Part shown: positions 15,926 to 21,816 of the stretch, piece by piece
Layout: every line of letters begins with the position of its first letter
Numbering within the stretch: position 1 is the stretch's first letter
NCBI GenBank assembly: GCA_020073485.1
Contig: JAIQFB010000036.1
Coordinates: forward strand, 1-34,655
Length of the DNA: 34,655 nt
Direction of reading: 5' to 3'
Origin: Terriglobia bacterium
Lineage (GTDB): Bacteria; Acidobacteriota; Terriglobia; Acidiferrales; UBA7541
Translations under genes and position numbers: made by a program
Notes under the pieces: model-generated
Seen by the model: the letters and a program-made list of their open reading frames with translations, nothing else
What the model was told of the DNA's origin: nothing
Database searches by the model: none

Positions 15926-15954
15926 TTGACTCCGCAATTCACTGTGACTAGGAT
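15926..15954 (+). promoter_or_regulatory. Putative sigma-70-type promoter for the helicase
   Basis: TTGACT at 15926-15931 and TAGGAT at 15949-15954 with a 17-bp spacer. It would start transcription about 90 nt before the helicase ATG and include the structured leader at 15988-16049. Confidence 0.5.
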
Positions 15955-15987
15955 TCGCGCTTGATCGATGCGAATGGAATGCGCGAG

Positions 15988-16049
15988 GGGTTGAGTTAAG
16001 AGTCTCGCAGCTCGCGACTCAACCCTTTGCCTTTTTGGAAGCGAGCTGC
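15988..16049 (+). promoter_or_regulatory. Structured leader with two interlocking inverted repeats
   Basis: GGGTTGAGT (15988-15996) pairs perfectly with ACTCAACCC (16017-16025). GCAGCTCGC in its loop (16008-16016) pairs perfectly with GCGAGCTGC (16041-16049), which abuts the helicase start. The two stems interlock, so they form either a pseudoknot or alternative folds. Possible translational or replication-control element; no known family recognised. Confidence 0.45.
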
Positions 16050-16055
16050 GAGCTT

Positions 16056-17498
16056 ATGTCCACTGTTGCCTTTGGCCGAAAAACTCCACCACCGAATTTC
16101 GATAAGCCGCTACCACAAAATCTTGACGCCGAACGATCTGTCCTGGGAGCGATCCTCCTCGATCCGTCGGTTCCCAACGCCACATTGAAGGCCGTCGCCG
16201 AGCAGCTCCACGCCGGCGATTTTTTTCTTCCGGAGCATCAGTGCATTTTCCGCCACATGGTCCAACTCACCGAAAGTCAAAGCCCGATCGATACGCTGAT
16301 CCTGATGGACACGCTCACGGCCGCATCGGAACTCGATCGCGCCGGAGGTTCAGGCTATCTCGCGAAACTCACCGATGGCGTCCCCGCAATTTCGAATCAC
16401 GTGATGCACGCGAAGATCGTCCGCGAAAAATCTGTCTCGCGGCAATTTATTTATAAAATGAACGACCTGCAGCAGCGCACGATCGAGGGCGGCGCCAATA
16501 ACGAAGAATTGATGGACGAGTTCAACGCCTTCAGCCGGCACGTAGCCACCGGCCGAAAGACCGGAATCGTCGCCGCGACCGCGGCCGACTTCCTCATCAT
16601 GAAACTCGATCCCCTGGAATTTATAATCGAGCCGCTGCTACCGCTCCGCGGATCGGGCATGATCTACTCGCCGCCAGGCCTTGGTAAGACGCACCTCGCT
16701 CTCTATATGGCTTACTGCATCGCCATCGGCGCACCAACATGTTTTGTCTGGGATATTCCGAAGGCGCGGCGCGTGGTCTACGTCGATGGTGAAATGGACG
16801 CCGAAAGTTTACAGGAAATGCTTCGGCAGATCATGCTCGGCCTAGACGGGAAAGTGCCGGAGGATCCCGAGTACCTCCGTATCGTGAACCCGGATATTCA
16901 GAAGGGAAGCACCCCAAGAATCAACACCCTCGAAGGACGCGCCGCCATCGAATCCCTCGTGAAGCCCGGAGACATTCTCTTCCTGGACAACCTCAGCACA
17001 CTGTGCCCAGGAGCGGATGAAGACGAAACGGAAAACTGGTCAAAGGTTCAAGAATGGATCCTCGATCTCCGGCGTAAGGGAATTGCCACGTTTATCGTCC
17101 ACCATGCCAACAAATCCGGAGCCAGTCAGCTCGGCACGTCGAAAAAAGAGCACCAACTCAGCGTCAACATTCGCCTCCGCAGACCCTCAAATTATGAACA
17201 GGTGGAAGGCCTGCGCGTCGAAGTGGTCTTCGATAAATTGCGCAGCCGCGGGGCCGGGCCGTTCAAGGCGCAATGGGCGCAGCCTTTCGAAGTCGAGCTC
17301 CGCGTCGAAGATGGCAGGGCGATTTTCCTGCACAAACCGCTGACGAAAATCCTCAAGGAACGCGCCAAGCAATACCTGGTCGGTGGAATGAAAGAGCACG
17401 ACGTTGTTCTCGAGACCGGGCTTTCCAGGTGGACCGTCCGGCGGATCGCGCGGGACATAAAATTCGAGGGTGCCGGCGAGAACTCAAATGAAGACTGA
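16056..17498 (+). CDS. Replicative helicase: DnaB N-terminal domain fused to RepA/AAA_25-type RecA ATPase, 480 aa
   Basis: Residues about 20-120 match the DnaB N-terminal (primase-interacting) domain (LPQNLDAERSVLGAILLD, then HAGDFFLPEHQCIFRHM). The motor core differs from ordinary DnaB: Walker A is YSPPGLGKTHLAL (about 208-220), Walker B is DILFLDNLSTL (about 308-318) and a TFIVHHANKSG motif follows, as in RSF1010-RepA-like hexameric helicases. The C-terminus has a helix-turn-helix-like LSRWTVRRIARDIKF. ATG 16056 is preferred; TTG 16035 is in frame, and neither has a good ribosome site. It probably unwinds the viral origin and recruits host primase. No polymerase is encoded. The chimeric layout is known in phages. 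Confidence 0.9.
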   Translation: MSTVAFGRKTPPPNFDKPLPQNLDAERSVLGAILLDPSVPNATLKAVAEQLHAGDFFLPEHQCIFRHMVQLTESQSPIDTLILMDTLTAASELDRAGGSGYLAKLTDGVPAISNHVMHAKIVREKSVSRQFIYKMNDLQQRTIEGGANNEELMDEFNAFSRHVATGRKTGIVAATAADFLIMKLDPLEFIIEPLLPLRGSGMIYSPPGLGKTHLALYMAYCIAIGAPTCFVWDIPKARRVVYVDGEMDAESLQEMLRQIMLGLDGKVPEDPEYLRIVNPDIQKGSTPRINTLEGRAAIESLVKPGDILFLDNLSTLCPGADEDETENWSKVQEWILDLRRKGIATFIVHHANKSGASQLGTSKKEHQLSVNIRLRRPSNYEQVEGLRVEVVFDKLRSRGAGPFKAQWAQPFEVELRVEDGRAIFLHKPLTKILKERAKQYLVGGMKEHDVVLETGLSRWTVRRIARDIKFEGAGENSNED

Positions 17499-17700
17499 TC
17501 AAATACGCCATCCAAGTAATTACCTCCTGTCCACCCACGTAGCGCTGCAAACACGGATTGCTGAACTTAAACGAATGGATCCTGAAGCTATAGTGCAAGA
17601 TCTTGGATTCCTGGCCCGGGCCAGATGGATGATTTTGCGACTCTCATCTTTGCAAGGCCGAATCAGAGCAGAACTCCGCCGCCGCGCCCGCTACAACTAA
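17488..17700 (+). CDS. Small helical protein, 70 aa
   Basis: ATG 17488 overlaps the helicase end by 11 nt in another frame. The sequence is helical and basic (LQTRIAELKRMDPEAIVQDL, MILRLSSLQGRIRAELRRRA). No family recognised. Being coupled to the helicase and directly before the candidate origin, it might be a replication accessory or DNA-binding protein. Confidence 0.6.
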   Translation: MKTDQIRHPSNYLLSTHVALQTRIAELKRMDPEAIVQDLGFLARARWMILRLSSLQGRIRAELRRRARYN

Positions 17701-17736
17701 ACTCACAGCCTAAATAGCCATCTCAAGGAAGGATAT

Positions 17737-18152
17737 CCGCACAACTCCGCACAACCGATTTCTGTGCGGAAAGTGTGCGCAGGCACCTCGTAACCACCTT
17801 TACTTGCAACATATGTATAAAAAATTGTGCGCGGACTTTATGCATGCATAATCGTAGGATTCATTCTAAAGAGGTTACTGTGTTTTTGTGTGCGCGCACC
17901 ATGGGTGGGTATACCTTTCGCAACGAAAAAGCGAAAGGCGAAAGTCCGGAGCCAGAAGACCCTCCCGCACAAAAATACACTCAACTCTTTTCTTTTCTTA
18001 GAGAGGCGGAAAAACGCCGCACATCTTAATTTGTAACTCCTTTATTTACATCACATATATTTTTCGATCCGCACATCGACTCCGCACATACCGCACAAAG
18101 CCTGTACTTATATGGAGTTAGCAAGAAATTGGGCAGTATTGTGGCTGTGCGC
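17737..18152. other. Candidate replication origin with CCGCACA iterons
   Basis: Within 416 bp, CCGCACA occurs seven times on the plus strand (17737, 17747, 17965, 18017, 18069, 18082, 18091) and once inverted (TGTGCGG, 17763). The related TGTGCGC occurs four times (17774, 17826, 17889, 18146). The stretch is clearly more AT-rich than its neighbours, with runs such as TATATTTTT, and has an 8-bp hairpin CCTTTCGC/GCGAAAGG (17914-17938) and a palindrome GTGCGCGCAC (17890-17899). Iterons beside an AT-rich segment next to a helicase gene are typical of theta origins. No gene is convincing here; the whole gap is 17701-18354. Confidence 0.6.
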
Positions 18153-18166
18153 TCATAAATTAAGCC

Positions 18167-18193
18167 TTGACAAGGGTTACGCACTCTTATAAT
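18167..18193 (+). promoter_or_regulatory. Promoter with consensus hexamers and short 15-bp spacer
   Basis: TTGACA (18167-18172) and TATAAT (18188-18193) are both perfect but 15 bp apart, shorter than the usual 16-18. The best promoter in the window, it points into the small-gene run from 18355 with a leader of about 155 nt. Confidence 0.6.
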
Positions 18194-18237
18194 CTCACTG
18201 CGTGGCCGATAAGCTATATGCGAAGCACGGTAACATA

Positions 18238-18256
18238 ATCCAGAACGGTTCTGGAT
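18238..18256. promoter_or_regulatory. Palindrome ATCCAGAA-cgg-TTCTGGAT, possible operator
   Basis: Perfect 8-bp arms around 3 bases, about 45 bp downstream of the TATAAT box. It fits a dimeric repressor site or a leader hairpin. No regulator gene is clearly identified in this genome. Confidence 0.5.
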
Positions 18257-18354
18257 CCCGCCAGGTCTTCTCGCAATTTATAAAGTTACTCACAAATATA
18301 CATGCCTTCAGAGATAATGGGCGTCTAGGTCTGCCAACTCCTGGAGGAATGATA

Positions 18355-18708
18355 ATGAAGCCGCCGCTCGATTACTTACTGGGGTGTTCCGGAACTTCTC
18401 TGCGAGATTTCGAACTGAGCCGCCTGAACGAAGCCGCCAATCTGAGAAAAGAAATTCTCGCCATTGAAGACGATTTGCGCCAAGCGCAGGCGGAAGCTGT
18501 GCTCGCGCGCTGGTTGATGGAGCACCGCGAGGAACTGCTTTCCGCCGGCGTGCCTACCGTATTCCAGGGCTCGTTCGAATTTACCGCCGCGCCTCCGGAA
18601 CGTGAGTTGTATCCAGCGCTGCCGCCGCCGGCGCTGCCCAAAAAGAAGTTGCTTTCATCCGCGGAGGCGAAGCGGCGCGCATCGAGAAGACAGGAGAACG
18701 TAGCGTGA
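18355..18708 (+). CDS. Small helical protein, 117 aa
   Basis: ATG 18355 has GGAGG at 7 nt; the ATG two codons upstream is too close. Residues 20-65 are a charged helix likely to form a coiled coil (LSRLNEAANLRKEILAIEDD, LRQAQAEAVLARWLMEHREE). A Pro-rich segment and a basic tail follow (SSAEAKRRASRRQ). Ends in a GTGA overlap with the next gene. First gene behind the strong promoter at 18167. Function unknown. Confidence 0.7.
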   Translation: MKPPLDYLLGCSGTSLRDFELSRLNEAANLRKEILAIEDDLRQAQAEAVLARWLMEHREELLSAGVPTVFQGSFEFTAAPPERELYPALPPPALPKKKLLSSAEAKRRASRRQENVA

Positions 18709-18983
18709 ACGCACAGGCAAGAAAGTCCGTCAGTTCGAACCGGGCGAAACGAAAGGAAGTCACCCAGATTCCCGTCAGTTTCGGCGCCCTTCCGGAAGAG
18801 ATCGAGCGCTGGAAAGCCGCGGCAAAGGAAGCGGATCGTCCGCTGAGTTGGTGGATCCGCAACCGCCTGCTGGCGCTGGACGCTCAGGAACGCGCGCTTG
18901 TCAGCGGACGCAATCCGAACGAGATCAGCGGCCGCGGAGCCAATCTGGAAAAGTCACTTTCGGGATCGGAAGAAAGGGCCTGA
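18705..18983 (+). CDS. Small ribbon-helix-helix-like or helical DNA-binding candidate, 92 aa
   Basis: GTG 18705 overlaps the previous stop and has GGAG upstream. After a basic N-terminus (RKSVSSNRAKRKE) a beta-like stretch TQIPVSFGALP leads into EEIERWKAAAKEADRPLSWW and IRNRLLALD. A strand followed by two helices with that spacing resembles ribbon-helix-helix repressors, including the W-I-R-N-R-L second helix. Possible transcription regulator of the small-gene operon or of the palindrome at 18238; moderate support only. Confidence 0.65.
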   Translation: MNAQARKSVSSNRAKRKEVTQIPVSFGALPEEIERWKAAAKEADRPLSWWIRNRLLALDAQERALVSGRNPNEISGRGANLEKSLSGSEERA

Positions 18984-18985
18984 GC

Positions 18986-19273
18986 ATGCCGGTCGAAACC
19001 ATCCATCGATTGCCCCACGCCACGCTGAGCGAATGGATTCAGCACGGCTACCTCTGGAAAGAGGAGCGCTGCCAGGTGAAGGGCTGCGGCTTGCCGTACC
19101 TGAAAATCTACTGGCCCAACGATCCCGCGTACCAGGTGGATCCGCAAACGATGAAGCCTCACGCCGCGGTGTGCGGGGATCCCGCGCGCGTGGCCGCCAT
19201 GATCCGTGAGGAAGACTCCCGCAGCCAGCCGGCTCCGGACGGGAAGACCGCTGCAACGGGGGAACGCCGATGA
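18986..19273 (+). CDS. Small Cys-containing protein, 95 aa
   Basis: ATG 18986 lies 2 nt after the previous stop with AAAGGG upstream. CQVKGCGLPYLKIYWPNDPA and a later HAAVCGDP could form a metal site (C-x4-C ... H-x3-C). The Asp/Pro/Arg-rich C-terminus looks disordered. Overlaps the next start as ATGA. Function unknown. Confidence 0.65.
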   Translation: MPVETIHRLPHATLSEWIQHGYLWKEERCQVKGCGLPYLKIYWPNDPAYQVDPQTMKPHAAVCGDPARVAAMIREEDSRSQPAPDGKTAATGERR

Positions 19274-19482
19274 AGATCTCCGGCTGGCAAATGCTTTACC
19301 GGGTCGAGCTGCGGCTGGCCAGCGAATTTGCGGAGCAATATTTCGCCGAAGGAAGAACGCCCTGGACTCGTGGAGTGATTCATGCCTGGAGCGCCGTGCA
19401 CCTGCTACGCACGGGAGAAAGGTACGTCTACTATGACAAAGAAAACGGCAATCACGTGGTTCCTGATTCTCGGCGCCATTGA
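19270..19482 (+). CDS. Small protein, 70 aa
   Basis: Begins in an ATGA overlap with the gene before and ends 50 nt inside the next gene. Contains a helix (MLYRVELRLASEFAEQYFAE) and an aromatic-rich middle (WTRGVIHAWSAVHLLR). No recognised family. The coupling supports translation. Confidence 0.6.
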   Translation: MKISGWQMLYRVELRLASEFAEQYFAEGRTPWTRGVIHAWSAVHLLRTGERYVYYDKENGNHVVPDSRRH

Positions 19483-19897
19483 GCTGGCGCTGGGCTTCGC
19501 CGGCGGCGCCGAATACATCATGCGCAAAGTCGATGCCCTGGACGCCGATCGCGCGGCCGCGCAGGACAAGGTGGACGCAGCGAAGGACGCCATCGCCAAG
19601 CAATACATTTCGACGGATGTGGAGCTAAACCGCGAGCTCTACCTCTGCCAGGCGAATTTCCTGGAATCGACGGTGATCTACGAACGCCCGCCGCAGCTCA
19701 CGCTGGGATTCTCCGGCATCCGCGGCCTGCCCGTGATCCCGATCGGGGGCCAGGGCGACGAAGCTCCTCATTGGCTGATCCCGGCGAAGATCAAGCCGAT
19801 GGTCCTGGGCGATTCCCGCGGCGCCGTTTACTACTACATGAGCCGCGACAACCGTATGGACGGCCCATACCTGCCCGAAGTGGCGAGGCCGCAATGA
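19433..19897 (+). CDS. Membrane-anchored protein, 154 aa, paralogue of 10512-10973
   Basis: ATG 19433 is preceded by AGAAAGG. One N-terminal membrane helix (ITWFLILGAIELALGFAGGA), a coiled-coil-like stretch (DALDADRAAAQDKVDAAKDA), then a folded part with PHWLIPAKIKP and GDSRGAVYYYMSRD. That last part aligns with the plus-strand island protein at 10512. I infer both are anchored extracytoplasmic proteins of one family. Function unknown. Confidence 0.7.
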   Translation: MTKKTAITWFLILGAIELALGFAGGAEYIMRKVDALDADRAAAQDKVDAAKDAIAKQYISTDVELNRELYLCQANFLESTVIYERPPQLTLGFSGIRGLPVIPIGGQGDEAPHWLIPAKIKPMVLGDSRGAVYYYMSRDNRMDGPYLPEVARPQ

Positions 19898-20103
19898 TTG
19901 ACTACTACGGCGTTCCCTGCGATCAGTGCGCCGGCCGTGCAACCGGCTTTGAAGAAAAGGTCTGCCACAAATGCCACGGCTCGGGGACGGTGGCGGTACT
20001 GGCGGTACGCCCCGGGATATCGCGGCCGATGCTGCGCGTCCTGGCCGTCACGATGCTGGCGATCGCCGCGGCCGTCGTGACCGTCCTGGTGCATTTTCGA
20101 TAG
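19894..20103 (+). CDS. Small zinc-knuckle membrane protein, 69 aa
   Basis: Starts in an ATGA overlap. Two knuckles CDQC and CHKCHGSG around residues 9-31 resemble half of the DnaJ-type zinc finger (C-x2-C-x-G-x-G). A single membrane helix follows (VLAVTMLAIAAAVVTVLVHF) and the protein ends. A cytoplasmic zinc domain tethered to the inner membrane is likely. Role unknown. Confidence 0.7.
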   Translation: MIDYYGVPCDQCAGRATGFEEKVCHKCHGSGTVAVLAVRPGISRPMLRVLAVTMLAIAAAVVTVLVHFR

Positions 20104-20114
20104 AGGTGAACTCG

Positions 20115-20297
20115 ATGGAAAAGCCAATGCAGCTCACGGTGCAGATTTCGATCTACAACCAGGAGTTGGGTCAAAACCTGAATGTGAATGAGACTTTTAG
20201 TTTCGCTCATGCTGAATTCACGGAGATATGCAGCATTCTTGGGAAGTTTCACGATTTCGCCAAAAGAATCCGAGCTGAACGCGAGGGACGAGTGTGA
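20115..20297 (+). CDS. Small protein, 60 aa
   Basis: ATG 20115 is preceded by GAGGTG. Short strand segment (QLTVQISIYNQELGQ) followed by a charged helix (HDFAKRIRAEREGR). Ends in a GTGA overlap. Function unknown. Confidence 0.6.
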   Translation: MEKPMQLTVQISIYNQELGQNLNVNETFSFAHAEFTEICSILGKFHDFAKRIRAEREGRV

Positions 20298-20491
20298 AAG
20301 TCGTCTGCGCCTGGTGCAAAGGCAAGATCCGCGATACGCGCGCGAGCGCGGACCAAAATGAAGAGGTGTCCCATGGAATCTGCGAGCCATGCCGGAAAAA
20401 ACATTTTCCGTCGAGCTTTAAAACGCGCCGCCAAAGAGGGGAAGAGTTGGCTGCTGAAATTGCTGCGCGACATAATCTGGCGCGCCGATGA
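20294..20491 (+). CDS. Small zinc-ribbon protein, 65 aa
   Basis: GTG 20294 overlaps the previous stop. CAWCKGKIRDT with SHGICEPCRKKHF is the layout of small C-x2-C...H-G-I-C-x2-C zinc ribbons found in many bacterial and phage genomes. Length is normal for the type. Function unknown. Confidence 0.7.
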   Translation: MKVVCAWCKGKIRDTRASADQNEEVSHGICEPCRKKHFPSSFKTRRQRGEELAAEIAARHNLARR

Positions 20492-20720
20492 GTGGGTCCA
20501 GAGGCAGGAAGTCCGACTCCGCGACGAGGCTGCTGCGGTAGAAGTATCCGCCGCGGCTTTAGCGGAGGTGGACCCTGTGGCCAGCGCCGCGCGCGAACAT
20601 GCTCACAAGCGAGCTGCGCGCGCGGCGCGTCCCCGCTCAAACCGGACTGCAAGTTCAGCCCGGCCCCGCCTTCCGCGGTTGAAATACGAGCATGGTGAAT
20701 TCGTCAGGAGGAATGCATGA
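20358..20720 (+). CDS. Possible basic helical protein, 120 aa (overlaps the previous gene)
   Basis: The frame ends in an ATGA overlap with the Tad2-like gene, which suggests translation, but its start would lie 134 nt inside the preceding gene. ATG 20358 or 20376 are candidates. Basic and helical (RRALKRAAKEGKSWLLKLLR, VQRQEVRLRDEAAAVEVSAA). A diverged antisense copy of the dispersed hairpin lies inside it (20642-20668). The 3' two-thirds is probably coding; the 5' end is uncertain. Confidence 0.4.
   Translation: MKRCPMESASHAGKNIFRRALKRAAKEGKSWLLKLLRDIIWRADEWVQRQEVRLRDEAAAVEVSAAALAEVDPVASAAREHAHKRAARAARPRSNRTASSARPRLPRLKYEHGEFVRRNA
20642..20668 (-). repeat. Dispersed hairpin, diverged copy (antisense in plus arm)
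   Basis: On the minus strand: arms CCGGGCTG/CAGTCCGG with one G-T pair, loop AACTTG, head CGGGG. Confidence 0.6.
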
Positions 20721-20938
20721 ACGGAATCGGTTGGGCAATCGAGCAGATGCGCAGTGGTGGAAAGGTCTGCCGCAGGGGTTGGAACGGCAAGAATATGTGG
20801 CTGTCACTCCAGGTGCCAGACGTGAATTCGAAGATGTCGCTTCCGTACGTTTACATGAAGACTGCGGACGATCACCTGGTTCCCTGGCTATGCAGTCAAA
20901 CGGACTTGCTGGCTGAGGATTGGGAAGCGGTTAGCTGA
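20717..20938 (+). CDS. tad2: Tad2-like (DUF2829) anti-Thoeris protein, 73 aa
   Basis: ATG 20717 has a strong AGGAGG. Family hallmarks are all present: an N-terminal helix GWAIEQMRSGGKVCRRGWNG, then K-x-MWLSL, and the C-terminal block MKTADDHLVPWLCSQTDLLA followed by EDWEAV. Tad2 proteins of this family form a sponge that binds the cyclic ADP-ribose-type signal made by Thoeris ThsB TIR proteins and stops activation of ThsA. The length (73 aa) is near the family's usual 80-90. It sits in the small-gene accessory run of the plus arm, where early anti-host functions are expected. Confidence is high for the family and moderate for the activity in this host. Confidence 0.85.
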   Translation: MNGIGWAIEQMRSGGKVCRRGWNGKNMWLSLQVPDVNSKMSLPYVYMKTADDHLVPWLCSQTDLLAEDWEAVS

Positions 20939-20940
20939 GA

Positions 20941-21351
20941 ATGCTCGGCCGACTATGCCGCGATCACCAGGATCAAGGACAGCAGGTGCTCGCGACGCGG
21001 GTGCTGCCCGGCGGCACGCCGGTATGTGAGGAATGCGTTCGGAAGCGATTGGGGATGAGACCCACTCAGAAAGCGAGCCAGGAGCCAATGCCAAGAAAAT
21101 TAGAGATCGATTGGGACGAGGTACGACGCGGCTATCAAGCCGGGATATCAGCGCCAGACCTTGCAAAGAAGTACGGCGTGCATGTGTCATCGATCTATAA
21201 CCACACGAAAGATGGAGATCGGCATGCGGGGGGGGGTATCAACGCCCGATCAACCTCGCCCCGCGAAGCCCGGAGGTCGCTTCAAGAAACCTGTTGCGTT
21301 TCCTTCCGTGGACACCTCGATCATCCTGGCCGCGTTGCGCAGTCGGCGTGA
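20941..21351 (+). CDS. HTH protein, possibly frameshifted at a G9 tract, 136 aa
   Basis: ATG 20941 follows the Tad2-like stop directly; an internal ATG 21088 with AGGAG is an alternative. The first part carries C...H and VCEECVRKRLG (zinc-type). The second is a helix-turn-helix of the resolvase/sigma kind (DEVRRGYQAGISAPDLAKKY, then GVHVSSIYNHT). After nine consecutive G at 21228-21236 the reading turns to an Arg/Ser-rich tail that looks out of frame, while the +1 frame continues with plausible protein (next feature). Either a frameshift, slippage, or two overlapping genes. Confidence 0.55.
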   Translation: MLGRLCRDHQDQGQQVLATRVLPGGTPVCEECVRKRLGMRPTQKASQEPMPRKLEIDWDEVRRGYQAGISAPDLAKKYGVHVSSIYNHTKDGDRHAGGGINARSTSPREARRSLQETCCVSFRGHLDHPGRVAQSA

Positions 21352-21397
21352 CGCTCTGACGTCCGCGATCGAGGCGATTGAAAGGCTGGAGGAGTAG
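21224..21397 (+). CDS. Small protein or displaced C-terminus of the HTH gene, 57 aa
   Basis: ATG 21224 has GGAG 6 nt upstream, so it could be an independent gene, but its sequence (Pro/Lys-rich linker then a helix IILAALRSRRDALTSAIEAI) would also make a natural C-terminus for the HTH protein if one G were lost from the G9 tract. The ATG is 4 nt before the tract. Confidence 0.5.
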   Translation: MRGGVSTPDQPRPAKPGGRFKKPVAFPSVDTSIILAALRSRRDALTSAIEAIERLEE

Positions 21398-21403
21398 TTC
21401 AAG

Positions 21404-21814
21404 ATGAAGATGAAAGTACATTTCGTGACGTTCTACAGCCCGGGAACATTCGTCGCCGAAGAGAGCGTGAAGCCGATCCCGTCCTGGGACGTCGAGCTCG
21501 CGAAAACGATGGCACTCGGCATTAAAGAGCGCTACGGGGCGACGCCCTACGGATTTCGCTTTTCAACCCGCAGTCGTAGCGAAGAAGATCTGGATTCCCG
21601 AGTCACGGCGGAGAGTCCTAGGTATTTCCTCGGTGGCACAGTCGAAACTCTGGCCGAGGTGAAAGCGCGCGCCACCACAAGAGATTCCATTCTTATCGCA
21701 AACATGGAGAACAACGGCTGGGATCGCTGCATCACGAATAGGAATTCGTTTACCTCTACACACGTCCTCGAACCGGATGATGTTGTGCTCGATTGGCCAT
21801 CAATCACGGATTAA
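21404..21814 (+). CDS. Phage-type hypothetical protein, 136 aa
   Basis: Start ATG 21404 with GGAGGAG upstream. The opening HFVTFYSPGTFVAEESVKPI, SWDVELAKTMA and YGFRFSTRSRSEEDLD patterns are of a soluble family I have the impression of seeing in phage genomes, without known function. Mixed alpha/beta, no membrane segment. Two nucleotides separate its stop from the ATPase start. Confidence 0.75.
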   Translation: MKMKVHFVTFYSPGTFVAEESVKPIPSWDVELAKTMALGIKERYGATPYGFRFSTRSRSEEDLDSRVTAESPRYFLGGTVETLAEVKARATTRDSILIANMENNGWDRCITNRNSFTSTHVLEPDDVVLDWPSITD

Positions 21815-21816
21815 AA

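Noticed and set aside
17775-18036. Two short plus-strand ORFs in the AT-rich region
   Set aside because: No ribosome site, atypical composition, and they cover the iteron cluster; probably non-coding.
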